From contig OZ231128.1 of NCBI GenBank assembly GCA_965153355.1, positions 18,538,001 to 18,602,000 of the forward strand: a stretch of DNA of 64,000 nucleotides, in the 5' to 3' direction. Numbering within the stretch: position 1 is the first letter of the stretch; each line of letters starts with the position of its first letter. The position numbers and the translations under genes were made by a program. The notes below the pieces were generated by a model. The model saw only the letters and a list, made by a program, of their open reading frames with translations. It was not told the DNA's origin and did no database searches. Shown piece after piece: positions 43,387-55,993 of the stretch. Source of the stretch: Flaccisagitta enflata (Eukaryota > Chaetognatha > Sagittoidea > Aphragmophora).

Positions 43387-43654
43387 ATTGTAAATGATTG
43401 ATTACCCCTTTTCAAGTCTGCAATTTGTCCTGAATGGCCTTTTATCGCTCCGGCATTCTTTGAAACCCCGCCTGCAATCTTTGAAATTTCTCCGGCATTC
43501 TTTGAAATCCCGCCTGCAATCTTTGAGATGCTTTTTCCTTGTTGTTTCATCATGGTCGAGAGACTCGCGATTTCTGCGGCGTGTTTGACGTCATTGGCTT
43601 TTGCTTCCACCAGAAACTTCGTAATCAAAGCGATGACGTCGATGGGTGGCGACG
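43387..43654 (-). CDS. Secreted C1q-like protein, putative exon 2 (helical linker)
   Basis: The acceptor CTGCCTTTCAG precedes 43654. In phase 1 it reads SPPIDVIALITKFLVEAKAN, then a duplicated 13-residue motif (SKIAGGISKNAGE) and GQIADLKRGNQSFT. The region is Ala/Lys/Ile-rich, likely helical, and resembles the coiled-coil stalk that precedes C1q domains in secreted C1q-like proteins. The donor ACAAT|GTACAA (43387) gives phase 2 and fits exon 3. An alternative donor AAGGG|GTAATC (43406, phase 1) would need another downstream exon; an acceptor at 43206 has that phase. Confidence 0.45.
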
Positions 43655-43727
43655 CTGAAAGGCAGACAGGAACATGTGCGTGAGTGGGTTATTTGAACAA
43701 TAAGCGAAAGATAGGTCAAAATACTGA

Positions 43728-44476
<749 letters not shown>

Positions 44477-44483
44477 TAGTCAC

Positions 44484-44583
44484 TTGGTTGAGCCGTGGGT
44501 ACGACGGTTGAATTCCCGACAGTTGAATTTCCGTCGTTCGCGTTCGCCGCTCCCAAAAAAATCAATATCGTAACAAAAATCAT
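44484..44583 (-). CDS. Secreted C1q-like protein, putative exon 1 (signal peptide)
   Basis: The ATG at 44583 starts MIFVTILIFLGAANA, a clean signal peptide with cleavage expected after Ala-Asn-Ala. Then comes NDGNSTVGNSTV with two N-glycosylation sequons, and PTAQP. The donor CCAA|GTGACT at 44484 leaves one base (phase 1), matching the acceptor at 43654. No upstream exon is required. The gene lies antisense inside the putative 37-kb intron of the plus-strand Ig gene. Likely role: a secreted recognition protein (inference). Confidence 0.45.
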
Positions 44584-44879
44584 CTCGTTCAACTTTCCGG
44601 AACGAGAGCTAGAAAGTGTCTTCGGGGCGTTTCTTCGGTATGACGATTTTGGGTTTGTTTGTTTAGATGACGACCGTTGTCAAGGCAACGATAAGAAAAC
44701 AGAGTTACGTGCGTATGTAGATCTATAGTAGAGGCTATTTCTTGTGATGGAGTAGGGTTGTTTAGTTGTACTTAAAGCGTCGTGGTTGTATACATTGTAC
44801 ATTAAAACTAAACAAATCGAAAAGCGGGCGTGACAGCGTGACTTTCGCAATACACAATACAAAGGCCACTGCACTTTTA

Positions 44880-44978
44880 AAACCCGTCGGTTTGTCTTTT
44901 TGACACGTTTTCATTTTCGAGCGGTTTACGAATTACTGACCCTGGTCAATCGCACGCTGCTAGCCAGCTTTATTTTTT
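44880..44978 (+). mobile_element. Degenerate hairpin-repeat tail half
   Basis: GTCGGTTTGTC, TTTTCGAGCGGTTTACGAAT, CTGACCCTGGTCAATCGCAC parallel the 40112 copy. The head is missing. Confidence 0.45.
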
Positions 44979-45189
44979 TTTCTATCTTTTTTTTTAGCTT
45001 TCAGCTTAACTATTTTTATGCTTCCAGCTAAACATTGTTAAAATCCTTTCATGTTTTGTTTTATGCTTATGACTGTCCAGCTGTTTATCGTTCATCTCTA
45101 TCAGTCTGTATTTTTCAAGTCATGTTCTCTTTGGTGCTCATTTTTGTTTCTCTTCGCCATCACGCTCGGCCGCGCATTGTTCCATCCTT

Positions 45190-46350
45190 TTAAAGCTGTC
45201 ACTCTGTCTCTGTCTCCGTCACTGTCCCTGTCTTTGTCTCCGTCACTGTCCCTGTCTCTGTCTCCGTCACTGTCCCTGTCTCCGTCACTGTTCCTCTCTT
45301 TGTCTCTGTCACTGTCCCTGTCTCTGTCTTTGTCTCCGTCATTGTTCTTGACTCTGTCTTTGTCTTTGTCTGTGTCTCTGTCTCGGTATCATTTTCATTG
45401 TTTTGTCTCTTTACACTCCGTCACTGTCACTATCCCTGTGTCTGTCTGTGTCACTGTCCCTGTCTCTCTCTCCGTCACTGTCCTTGTCTCTGTCTCCGTC
45501 ACCATCCCTGTCTTCGTCACCCCTCTTTGTCTCTGTCACTGTCCCTGTCTCTGTCTTTGTCTCCGTCATTGTCTCTGTCTTTGTCTCTGTCTCAGTATCA
45601 TTTTCATTGTTTTGTCTCTTTACACTCCGTCACTGTCACTATGCCTGTCTCTGTCTCCGTCACTGTCACTATGCCTGTCTCTGTCTCCGTCACTGTCCCT
45701 GTCTCTGTCTCCGTCACTGTCCCTGTCTCTGTCTCCGTCACTGTCCCTGTCTCCGTCACCGTTCCTCTCCTTGTCTCTGTCACTGTCCCTGTCTCTGTCT
45801 TTGTCTCCGTCATTGTCCCTGTCTCTGTCTTTGTCTGTGTCTCTGTCTCGGTATCATTTTCATTGTTTTGTCTCTTTACACTCCGTCACTGTCACTATCC
45901 CTGTCTCTGTCTGTGTCACTGTCCCTGTCTCCGTCACTGTCCCTGTCTCTGTCTCCGTCACTGTCCCTGTCTCCGTCTCTGTTCCTGTCTCTGTCTCCAT
46001 CACTGTTCCTGTCTCTGTCTCCGTCACTGTCCCTGTCTCTGTCTCCGTCACTGTCCTTGTCTCCGTCTCTGTTCCTGTCTCTGTCTCCATCACTGTCCCT
46101 GTCTCTGTCTCCGTCACTGTCCCTGTCTCTGTCTCCGTCACTGTCCCTGTCTCCGTCTCTGTTCCTGTCTCTGTCTCCGTCACTGTCCCTGTCTCTGTGT
46201 CCGTCACTGTTCCTGTCTCTGTCTCCGTCACTGTCCCTGTCTCTGTCTCCGTCACTGTCCCTGTCCCTGTCTCTGTCTCCGTTACTGCTCCTGTCTCCGT
46301 CACTGTCACTGTCCCTGTCTCTTTCTCCGTCACTGTTCCTGTTTCTGTCC
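45190..46350. repeat. 24-bp minisatellite with higher-order units
   Basis: GTCCCTGTCTCTGTCTCCGT + CACT repeated about 40 times. A longer unit containing GGTATCATTTTCATTGTTTT recurs at about 45386, 45595 and 45850. All three frames are open only because the plus strand is pyrimidine-rich and the unit is a multiple of 3. Confidence 0.95.
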
Positions 46351-46506
46351 GTGCCTGCGTTTGCCTGTGTGTCTGTGTCTCTCTCTGTCTGATTGTCAAA
46401 CTGTCTTGTCTGTCTGTCTATCTATCTGTCTGTCTGCCATTAGTATATCTAATTGTCTGATTTTTTGCTCAGTCTAGCTTTCTTTCTGTCTGTTTTTTTT
46501 TAGCTA

Positions 46507-46507
46507 C

Positions 46508-46577
<70 letters not shown>
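46507..46577. repeat. (CT)n microsatellite
   Basis: About 35 CT units. Confidence 0.95.
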
Positions 46578-46585
<8 letters not shown>

Positions 46586-46801
46586 TCCGTGCTTTCTCTC
46601 TTCCTTTCAGCTTGCTCGGTTCCGCGCCCTTTAACACATTCTCGCGTATGGCAATGTTATCTCTTTCTCTCGTCGAGGTCAGCCTCTGTCTTATTTCCAG
46701 GTTATCTTTTTTTTTTCCTTATTTCCCACCGTTTGTCTCTCTGTCTTTCTAACTCTCTCTTTTTATTTTTATTTGCATATTTGCACATTAACCTTTATTG
46801 T

Positions 46802-47579
46802 CTGAGGCGGATCAACAATGCGCGGGGCCCTAGGCTTGGCTGGGGCGCGGGGCCCCCCTCCCCCCCATCTGCCCCCCCCCATCAGCCTGAGGCAGATCAA
46901 CAAAGCGCGGGGCGCTAGGCTTGACTGGAAGGTGGACCCCCCCTCATTTCTTTTTTAGATCCCTTGGCGTCTTATGGATCATTTTCTTATTTTTACAATG
47001 ACATTTGTCGTACATTATTCAATGCTTTTGTTTGTTGATTGAAAATATTAGATCATTCTTTCACTGATTAATTATGAAGCAAAAAAACAAAATACAATAT
47101 TTAGTTTTAGTTGAACTGAAAAAAAAAAATATAAATAAAAAATTTTCTGACTTTAAAAATCTGAAAATTGTTTTCATAATCGATAATGTCATTCATGCCA
47201 TTCATATTCATGTTCAATATATAATTATTCTTTTAAAAGTACAAGATATTTGTTATTGATCTTTTTATATCTCTGTTTTGAAAAATACCTCTGCAATTGT
47301 TAATCATCATTGAGCATCTAATACACTCATGCAGATCACAATTCCTAATGATCTTTTTTCTGTTTTTTTTTAATTCTTATTTTTTTTTCATTGTTTTCTT
47401 CTACTCTTGCTTTATTCTTTACTTTTTTTCTTTATTTATTTTCTTATGTTACTGTCTTAATTTTTTTCTCTTTGTTTCTTTCTCTTCTTTTTTTATGGGG
47501 GGGGGGCAGGCGCGGGGCCCCCCTGAGGCGCGGGGCCCTAGGCTTAAGCCTATTAAGCCTATTGGGTGATCCGCCTCAG
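46802..47579. mobile_element. hAT-like MITE with 8-bp target duplication
   Basis: TTTATTGT is duplicated at 46794-46801 and 47580-47587. Terminal inverted repeats are CTGAGGCGGATCA. GCGCGGGGCCCTAGGCTT is repeated near both ends, with a variant in between (GCGCGGGGCGCTAGGCTT). The middle is AT-rich and non-coding. An 8-bp duplication is typical of hAT-type insertion. Confidence 0.75.
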
Positions 47580-47644
47580 TTTATTGTTCTATCTGTGCGT
47601 GAGTGAATGTGCGTGTGTCGGTCTGATTGTGTATGTTTTTGTCA

Positions 47645-47862
47645 GTGGCGCGTTAGACTCTACACCTGCTTTGTCCGTCCATCGGTTGGCCGGTTCGTAG
47701 TGATTTCAAATACCGCCTTTGCCAATCCGCCTCAAAACAGCCTAAAACTTAAGAACGTTGAAAACAAGCCCAAAAACTGACGTTCTTATAAAAAAAAAAG
47801 TGTATTTGTTTTACCGCCCCTGCCCACGTATCTGCGACGGGGGGTGTATACGGTCTTGTTGT
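47645..47862 (+). mobile_element. Degenerate hairpin repeat containing a mariner-like end
   Basis: GACTCTACACCTGCTTTGTC, GTCC array, then CCCCTGCCCACGTATCTGCG and TATACGGTCTTGTTG. At 47770-47806 GTTCTTATAAAAAAAAAAGTG + TA is one end of the CACTT-type MITE family. Confidence 0.5.
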
Positions 47863-48185
47863 TTGTTGTCTCACATGTTCACTGCCTGTTTTACTACCAA
47901 GCTGTTTATCTTATCTTATTTATCAACGAGCCAGTGCGACCGTCATTCAGTCTCTATCTCTATTTTTCTGTTACCGTCATTATCACTGTCACTGTCACTG
48001 TCTAACGCTCTGTAGCCGCCTTCTTTTTCTGCCTCGCACTTTTTTTTTATTCCACGCTCTCATACACTCCCCCACTTCATATATTCCGTGGCACACAGGT
48101 CCACGTATGGTTATATCCTTTGCTTGCAAGGCCCGAGCAAAGGTCGCAATCCCCATAACGCTTCTTCATTCTATTTAGCTTCCTC
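47863..48185. other. No gene seen
   Basis: Unique sequence. Confidence 0.4.
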
Positions 48186-48187
48186 TC

Positions 48188-48189
<2 letters not shown>

Positions 48190-48239
<50 letters not shown>

Positions 48240-48345
48240 TTCCTGCCTTATATCTCTAGTGAGCGTCTTTCTAGTTGCGTGCTACGCGACTCGACTCTAT
48301 ACCCCACTTTGTCGGTCCGTCTGTCTGTCGGTTGGTTGTTACTTG
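48190..48345 (+). mobile_element. (CT)n and truncated hairpin repeat
   Basis: (CT)n at 48192-48236. The head AGTTGCGTGCTACGCGACT (one G-T-type mismatch) starts near 48273 and runs through CTATACCCCACTTTGTCGG and a short GTCTGT array. Tail absent. Confidence 0.6.
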
Positions 48346-48690
48346 GTTTGAAGGTTTCTTTTGCAATTGATTTCTACATCTCTTTAATTGCATACCACGC
48401 GCATTATTAAAAGAAAAAAGAAATAGAAAAGAAAGACTAGACGCCCTTTAAATGACTAATTTTGCAAATAATTGTTAGACAAGGTCCAAGTTAAAAGGAC
48501 ACCAGCTAATATAACTCTGTGTCTTTTGTCTGTTAGTCCATTCAATTCATTACTTTAATCATTCACTCATTTATTCGGTCAGCATCAATCAAGCAATCAT
48601 CTAGTCGCTGGGCACGCTACATTCTGTGAGAAACAAGCACACTCACGTACACACAGACACACACGGATACACAGACTCACGGACCCCCCC

Positions 48691-48746
<56 letters not shown>

Positions 48747-49425
48747 AACACAAACACACACGGATACACACATTAGAGTGCATACTAAATGAGTTGTAGG
48801 TCGAATATCAAAAAGTGCAAGGGTCAATTTTTTGGAAATATGGTCTACTTTGAAGAAATAATCGATTTTGGCCAAAAAACTTTGACCGGCCTTCCACAGA
48901 GACATTTTTGTGATACATCGGATTTTCATATGCAAATAGGTTTTAAGCACCACCAGAGAGGGCTAAATTATTTGATAGTTCACCTAGTTTTTTTATAAAC
49001 TCTGAATGGATTGGAGAATACACTTGTTATTGGTCTCGTTTGAAAGATAATTAATCGTAGGACATGAAAAATGGCTAAACGAACCATGGGGGCCCTTGAG
49101 GGACCCTTTAGGGGCCGGTAAAGGAGCCTGAAAGGGGAAAAATAGCCAAATCGGACTAAAATCTTGAGTTTTTCTTCGATTTTACTGCTTCACAATTGAT
49201 GGAGTTGTAAATTTACATTCATAATACTATCATCTGGTGTGGGGGAAGAGGGAAACAATATCGGGGGTCCCTGGGGGACCCATCAAGGGAGCCCCAGGGC
49301 ACTAAGAATGCTGAAAATGGTCAAACTGATCAAAATCTTGGTGTTATTGACATATTTTTCTTGCCTGAAGTAGTCTTAATCTGCATACTGTATTTGGACT
49401 GATTGATGAATCAAATAATTCTTAT
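48346..49425. other. Mostly unique; (CA)n and a diverged pair of blocks
   Basis: (CA)n at 48694-48743. Two similar blocks (about 49060-49190 and 49245-49350) share GGGGGNCC, ...GGGACC, CAAATCGGACTAAAATCTTG / CAAACTGATCAAAATCTTGG. No gene is recognised. Confidence 0.4.
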
Positions 49426-49429
49426 CGTT

Positions 49430-51600
49430 CATTCATTCATTCATTCATTCATCATTTTGTTCTTTCATTCATTCATTCATTCATTCATTTATTTTCAAAG
49501 GTATCTGTAACCGCGGCTCACACTTGTACTCAAGACTTGCAACTTGACATTGTTTAAACAATGGTGGTTTAACGGATTTTTTTGGGGGGTTTTCAGATTG
49601 TTTTTTTTTTTATTTTTTTCTTTTTGTTTGCTTTTTTTTCCAAATAATTTGTAGCGAGACATATGTCGACTTGTCGTCTTCAAATCAAAATCATTGTGCC
49701 TCTCCACAGGTCTTTTATTGATCATAATTTGGAAGACATGTGAAAAATTGGCGCTTTTTTTTAACCACAAGGGGACATGATAATTTCATCAGATCTCTAT
49801 TATGTGGAGAAGCCTAGAAAATTTGGGCAGTGATGGCACCAATACCAATGTGGGAAGATTTGAGGGATGCATACCATACTTGGAAAAGCTTCTCGACCAC
49901 CCTGTTCATTGGAAAATCCGTCTTTTACACGGAAATGAACTTCCATTTCGAGCTTTATTCCAGCACTATGATGGGAAAACATCTGGACCAACAGCTTTCA
50001 AGGGGCCCATAGGAAAATCCCTCCAAGAAGACTCGACGCAAGAAATGCCAGTCAAATTTGAAAGAATTGAAAATCCTGATTTCCTCGAGCTTCCTGACGA
50101 AGTTATTTGTGACCTCAGCCGTGAGCAGGAATACATGTACGATGTTGACTGGGGTATCATCAGAGGATGGCTTGATCCGGATTTCTGTCCGGGGGAACCA
50201 GGCATGTTACATCATGCACGTTGGAATCCATTGACCAATCAACTCATGCTCAAGTACGTGACTACAAAGAATCCATCCTACAAACTGAAACGGTTGACTC
50301 ACATATTGGTTGAGTTTTATGTGCCATCATGGTTTTGGATCAAATCCCACCGACACTGTGTTGATGGGCCAAAAAACCTGCTCAAAATGATTGAATTTTC
50401 AATGAAACTAAAACCGATGGAACAGAAAATTGCTCAGAAGTCCATCCAACACAATGGTTTTTATGCCCATCCCGAGGCTATTTTGCAAAAACAAGCAGTT
50501 GAGAAAATTTTGGCAATCAGGGCAGATTTGGCCAAAACCGCTGAAGAAGATGAGAAGGAAGAGGAGGAAGATGAAGTGGAAGAGGAAAATGAATGGGAAG
50601 ATGAAGAGGATATCGATCCCAAGGAACTTATCCTTGATGCCGCCGGGAAAGCAGCAATTCAGAACTCAACTGTCAGAGAATTTCAAGTTCCCAAAATCAA
50701 CTTCAAGGCCACTTCCTACCCCAATCTCATCAACTGGAAAAAAGCCACTTTTACTGAGCCACCTATAACTCTTGACCTTTCAGATGAGGAATTGAGAGGC
50801 TTTGTTTAAAATCCCCTCTTTGTCCCCCCCTATCCTTGTCACACTCAAGCAGTAGAGCGGGCCGTTAAACTTGACTCAGAAGCAGCAGGGTCAGTGGTTG
50901 GTGCAGATTCGAGAGATGGATACATCTGCCAAAAAATTCAATCGCAGAAAGAGGTCTGTCTTAAGGGATCCAAAAAGAACTTTTTCCCAAAACTTGAAAA
51001 AGATTAAACTTGTTATGTGTGAGTGGGTCAATTGGCTTCTCCACATAATCAGTAAATGGAACAAATGGCAGAAGAATTTAGGGAAAGACGGATCATGTGT
51101 GAGTGGGTGAACTGGCTTCTCCACATTTGAGCAGAATGGTGCCAGTCAACCATTTTATCTTTTAACATGGTTCAATTTTAAATAATATTCAATTATTTCT
51201 TGAATTCTAATTATTCCTCAAAATCTTATTATTCTCATTATTCTTTTGTTGCAATTTTTCTTGTTATATTTTTTTCCCTTTGTGGTTAAAAATCAGCGCC
51301 AGTTTTTCACAAGTCTTCCAAATTTGAATCGATATAAGACTTGTGGAAAGGCACATTGATTGTGATTTTCATGTTATGTACATTTGGCAAAAAAAATAAA
51401 ACAAAAACAAAACAAAAATCTGAAAAAAACTACGCTGAATTAATGCCAGAAACCAAAATATTGTTTTTTTAGATCAATGTTAAGTTGCAAGTTTGAGTAA
51501 AAGTAGAGTATGAATTTACATTTTTAAAAATAATATTAATAATTAATGAAAGAATGAACAATGTTTAAGAAAACAGAATTAATGAATGAATGAATTATAC
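49430..51600 (+). mobile_element. Degenerate DNA transposon with long inverted ends
   Basis: Positions 49503-49790 and 51282-51520 are inverted copies. TGTGGTTAAA...GCGCCA, TTTTTCACA-GTCTTCCAAA, TGTGGARAGGCACA and CAATGTYAAGTTGCAAGT align in order, and (GAAT)n extends both arms outward. Between them is a 3'-terminal ORF fragment. A shorter inverted pair, GGCTTCTCCACATAAT, lies at 51034-51049 and 49799-49814, and is itself tandemly duplicated at about 51016 and 51095. No target duplication was identified. Confidence 0.7.
49802..50809 (+). CDS. C-terminal part of a transposon-encoded protein
   Basis: 335 codons. LGSDGTNTNVG at residues 7-17, LLHGNELPFRALFQHYDGKT at about 41-60, GPIGKSL, a LSREQEYMYD block, PGMLHHARWNPLTNQLMLKY, then VPSWFWIKSHRHCVDG, IQHNGFYAHPE and an acidic tail (EEDEKEEEEDEVEEE). 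This pattern is familiar from a large uncharacterised, mobile-element-associated protein family in cnidarians, insects and cephalopods. Family members are much longer, so the N-terminal half is missing here. The ATG lies only about 10 bp inside the left inverted repeat, so an internal deletion probably fused the end to the middle of the gene. An AATAAAA sits near 51394 in the right repeat. Likely non-functional alone. Confidence 0.7.
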   Translation: MWRSLENLGSDGTNTNVGRFEGCIPYLEKLLDHPVHWKIRLLHGNELPFRALFQHYDGKTSGPTAFKGPIGKSLQEDSTQEMPVKFERIENPDFLELPDEVICDLSREQEYMYDVDWGIIRGWLDPDFCPGEPGMLHHARWNPLTNQLMLKYVTTKNPSYKLKRLTHILVEFYVPSWFWIKSHRHCVDGPKNLLKMIEFSMKLKPMEQKIAQKSIQHNGFYAHPEAILQKQAVEKILAIRADLAKTAEEDEKEEEEDEVEEENEWEDEEDIDPKELILDAAGKAAIQNSTVREFQVPKINFKATSYPNLINWKKATFTEPPITLDLSDEELRGFV

Positions 51601-52160
51601 CATTGAAAACCATCTTTTCTGAATATCAATCATTTGGCTAAGATGATCAACTAACTTCAAGTGAAAAAGACATTTTTCAATTTATGTCCTGACCTTTAGT
51701 TCTTCATGGATCTCTAAGTATCTTTATAGCCTTTTATTGTTTTTTTGATCTTCCCAAAAGAATCATTAAACCTGCAAGACTAAACTCCAACAACGATAAA
51801 GGCAAAGACCAATGTTGAAATATCTAGACCATCTAACATTGAGCTTCCCAACGAGTTTTTTGAATGGCCCAGATATCCCTCAGAGCCCCTATCTTAGTTT
51901 TCTGTTTCTATTCTACCATTGACATTCTGAAATACATCACATGTTTTTTCTCCTGACATAGAAACTATGAAAGAAATAACAAACTATCAACAATTAGCCT
52001 TCAGTAGCTTAAACTATCATGTGGAAACTGATATACTCAAATGTTCCTGTAAGGCTAACAAGTTTTTTAACAAACTGACTATTTCTTTATAATGTATTTC
52101 AAAATAATCTTAGCTTTGATATTGACCACAACTTCCATTTAGAACACGGGCACATACATA
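51601..52160. other. AT-rich, no gene seen
   Basis: Unique AT-rich sequence. Confidence 0.4.
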
Positions 52161-52164
52161 CACA

Positions 52165-52480
<316 letters not shown>

Positions 52481-52515
52481 ATCCACTCTCTCAAAGACTC
52501 TCATACACTCTCATA

Positions 52516-52778
<263 letters not shown>

Positions 52779-52795
52779 GCAGATTGATTTTGGGT

Positions 52796-53075
52796 GTTTA
52801 GTCGCTTGCTAAGCGACTCTATATAGGGGTGTGTCACTTGGTAGGTAGGTAGTTAGGTAGGTCTACAGGTAGATATAAAGATCCGGAACGCGAAAATTTG
52901 GTTGGCGCAAAATCAGTGATTTCTGAGCATTGCAGCCCCTGCCCTGCCACATCACAGCCCTCGCTCTCTGACATACTGCCCTTACCCATCTGCATGATTG
53001 CCCCTGCCCATCCGTAAGCGACTACTTTTTGGCCGAGTACGCTGCCTTACTTAAATGCAAATAGGCCTATTACCA
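52796..53075 (+). mobile_element. Hairpin repeat, AGTCGCT variant, full copy
   Basis: Head AGTCGCTTGCTAAGCGACT (52800-52818), CTATATAGGGGTGTGTC, a GGTA/GTAG array in place of GTCC, CCCCTGCCCATCCG, and internal TAAGCGACTACTTTTTGGCC. The unusual T/A pair in the head is matched in the internal block. Confidence 0.75.
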
Positions 53076-53199
53076 TTTTGTTCCTGTCCAACTGCACGCT
53101 GTGATTGGGAATATCATGTTTGAAAATAAAAGATGCATTTGTTTCACAAGATTTCCTTGTTGGTATCGGTCGAGAGAGAACAGCTGAAACTCTAAGCTA

Positions 53200-53620
53200 C
53201 ACTTTTTTTTTATAAGAACCTAGTTTATAAGAACATCAAGGCTTTAAATAGCCCCAAAATTAAGAACATCTTAAGAACTTGCGAAGGCTCAAAATCTTGA
53301 GAAAAAAATTTCGCTTAAAGTAATATTTAAAAAACATTTACAAAACACTAACATTCTAGTATGATTAAGATAAATCTTTTTAATTTCTAATATAAATACC
53401 AAGAAAATATCCCTAAACATTAATGTTTAGCATTTGTTTTGATAGTATTCAATAGAAATATATTGAATATAATCAAATAATAGTATAATATAAGGTTTTT
53501 TATAGTTTATATAGTATTTTAAATTAAAAACGCTCTAAGAACGTAGAAGACTTTATTTGGCCTCGAAAATAAGAACATGAAGCCTTCGAAAAAAAATGAT
53601 GTTCTTATAAAAAAAAAGTG
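53200..53620. mobile_element. Tc1/mariner-like MITE (CACTT ends), copy 2
   Basis: TA at 53198-53199 and 53621-53622. Inverted ends CACTTTTTTTTTATAAGAAC are nearly exact on both sides. A GAACAT-rich subterminal region and AT-rich interior. Confidence 0.75.
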
Positions 53621-53629
53621 TACTCATTC

Positions 53630-54065
53630 ATAATTTCATAGTCACCTCCAATTTGGTCCCGGTTCATAATTCTCTCGATATTTTTTTTCATGGCTCCCGA
53701 TTTTCCATATTCACGAATCAGCAGGCTTAATTTCACAGTCGGCTGAGTTCTGAAACGACACTTTCAGCTGCCGGAAAGATTTTCAGCTGCCGGAAACTAG
53801 AGAAAGATTTTTTATTTTAAGATGCGTCACCGCAGAATTATGAGAGGTTGTTTCCAACTGTCGGCGGGTCGTTGATTTGCATCAGCTTTGCCCTGTTTTG
53901 AAAAAAAAACAATAACAAAAAACAAAACAAACAAAAAAACAAAACAAAAAAACAAACAAAAAACAACTGTCATTTGTTAATCTCAGTAATCTTGTTGGGT
54001 CAGGATATGATTGATTATTTTGAATGTTGGCACAAATCATATATTGTATATATCTTCCGGTTTTA
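53630..54065. other. No gene; degenerate AGATGCG head
   Basis: GATGCGTCACCGCAGAATTA at about 53821 is a decayed AGATGCG head. CAAAACAAAAAACAAA repeats run at 53908-53965. Otherwise unique. Confidence 0.4.
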
Positions 54066-54066
54066 A

Positions 54067-54250
54067 ACAAGGCCGGATACACGGCTACCCCAGTCGCGTG
54101 CGGGTCACTAGACCATTTGGGCAGGAGCAGTGAGGTAAAAAAAAATCATAAAAAAAGTGAAATGTGACGGATGGACGGACCGACTGACAGACCGACCGAC
54201 GGACGGACGGATAAAGCGGGGTATAGAGTCGCGTAGCACGCGACTAAAAA
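54067..54250 (-). mobile_element. AGTCGCG hairpin repeat with internal deletion
   Basis: Minus strand: head AGTCGCGTGCTACGCGACT (54227-54245), CTATACCCCGCTTTATCC, GTCC/GGTC array, CACTGCTCCTGCCCAAATGG, then directly the internal GCACGCGACTGGGG and tail GCCGTGTATCCGGCCTTGTT. Confidence 0.8.
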
Positions 54251-54619
54251 GATGTTGAATCGGGAAATACTTAATCTGAGAATTTGTGTTCTTTTCCGGT
54301 GGTTCTTTTGTGCTAACGACCTGGTCCAACCGTCGCTCATCATCTAAAGCGATGCCTTTTTGACCATCATTAACTATTTTAACTGTTTAATACAAACAAG
54401 AATTCGCTAGTAGTAAATTCTGTATTTTCATCAAAAAATACAGAGCAACAGCAATCACGAGATACTCAGCAGATTAATGGATTGTAACAATGCAATTATA
54501 GCAATACTTGTCCATTACAGATCATAGAATCCCGCGAAACAAAGCAAATAAAAACACAAGTAAAATAAATCAATTAATAACAAGTGGAGCAGGATTCATC
54601 CATGTTGGCTCCTTTCTAG

Positions 54620-54759
54620 AGAAAAAATGCTGAACGAGGACAACAACGCAGCTTTGGACGTTACTTTGAGTAGGGATTTTGTCACCGTCTTGGCATCGCA
54701 ACAGCATCTAATACCGATTAATATGGACGATATAAACGATAACTCGGGCTTTCCCGCCC
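54620..54759 (+). CDS. Possible single exon, not recognised
   Basis: TCCTTTCTAG precedes an open stretch with ATG at 54627 (MLNEDNNAALDVTLSRDF, ending INMDDINDNSGFPA) and an excellent donor GCCC|GTAAGG at 54759, phase 1. The frame otherwise stops within a few codons (54778). No homologous domain is known to me. It may be a stray exon or chance. Confidence 0.18.
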
Positions 54760-54869
54760 GTAAGGCTCTGTTTCTCCCATAATCGTGCCCCTTTAGTCCA
54801 AAGAAGTCAGCAACCCACTCAACAATCTGGGACACAATTTAATACACAAACAACGAGTCGGCATTAAGT

Positions 54870-55195
54870 GCGTTTTTAGTCACAGATAACCGCGTCTTTA
54901 ACAGGCCACAACGTTTGTTCGTTCGCACCGCTCACTCCGCTCACCCACTCAACAGCGCTCTGCTTGCTTTGATCGCTTGCATCATTCACACGCTTGCTCA
55001 CTTCGCTCACTTCCTGGTGGTTGAAATTTGTCCCCGCCGTAAAGCTCCCCCCCTCCTCTTCTACCTGATGCGACGATGAGGGCTGACCTAAAGCTTCCAT
55101 TTTCTCTCCTAACACCACGATAAAGGCCGACCTAAAGCTCCCCATTTCCTCACCTAATGCTTCCTTTCTCCCTCTTGCGCGTTATTCGAGTAAAA
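54870..55195 (+). mobile_element. GCTCACTCGC repeat, copy 2
   Basis: TTTTTAGTCACAGATAACCG, CGTCTTTAACAGGCCACAAC, TTCGTTCGCACCGCTCACTC and CTTGCTCACTTCGCTCACTT match 33288-33520 and 59587-59850. The right end is diverged. Confidence 0.5.
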
Positions 55196-55253
55196 CCAGC
55201 AACTGATGTACAACGCGTACAACCGTAAAGGGAAAGCGATCGTTTGAAAAAAA

Positions 55254-55993
55254 ACAAGGCCGGATACTTCGGGTGCTTCGCATAGCAAAAGTTGGTTATT
55301 TCTTTTTGCCCTCTTTACCTAATGTGGAGTGGCCAATTTTAGGACCCTTACCATTTTTGTTTTATCATAAATCGTTCATCTTCCGTTTTTTACAAAATTG
55401 CTTTTGAGGACCTAATTTGCATAATGCAGTGGGATAAAACAATATGCTGATATTGTTTGAATCAGCTTTCATAATTTTCTACTCTTTATAGAATTGCAAT
55501 TCTGCCTTTTCATTTGCTCTTTCATAACTTATCTTCTGATATTTTAGTTTATTCTTTCATATATCATGATTTTTTCAAAAAAATAATTGTCCTTTTTGTA
55601 ACAAAACTAAACAGGATTTTGCTGAATTCTGGGAAATCAGTGGAAACTTTAGGGCCAAAACAAAAACGGAAGATGAAGGAATTTTAAAAAAAGGAAAATG
55701 GTCATCTTTGTAATTTTTGCTCCTCCACATTACCTAAGTAGGGTGAAGGGATACTCCCAACTTTTGCTATGTGAAGCACCCAACGGATACACGTCTACCG
55801 AAGTCGCGTGCGGGTGGGCAAGGGCCATATTTGAGGTCACTAGACCATTTAGGCAGGACCAGTGAAGTTAAAGAAATAAAATCATAAAAAAAGTAAAAAG
55901 GGGAACGACCGACTGACTGACCGACCAACCGACCGACCGACCGATGGAGGGACGGACAAAGCGGGTTGTAGAGTCACGTGCACGCGACTAAAA

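Noticed and set aside
45051-46477. Three overlapping plus-strand frames of 330-470 codons
   Set aside because: Pyrimidine-rich 24-bp minisatellite; all three frames are open at once, which is a composition effect.
54596-54835. 79-codon minus-strand frame
   Set aside because: No domain; the opposite strand over the same bases has better exon signals (acceptor and GTAAGG donor), though that too is weak.
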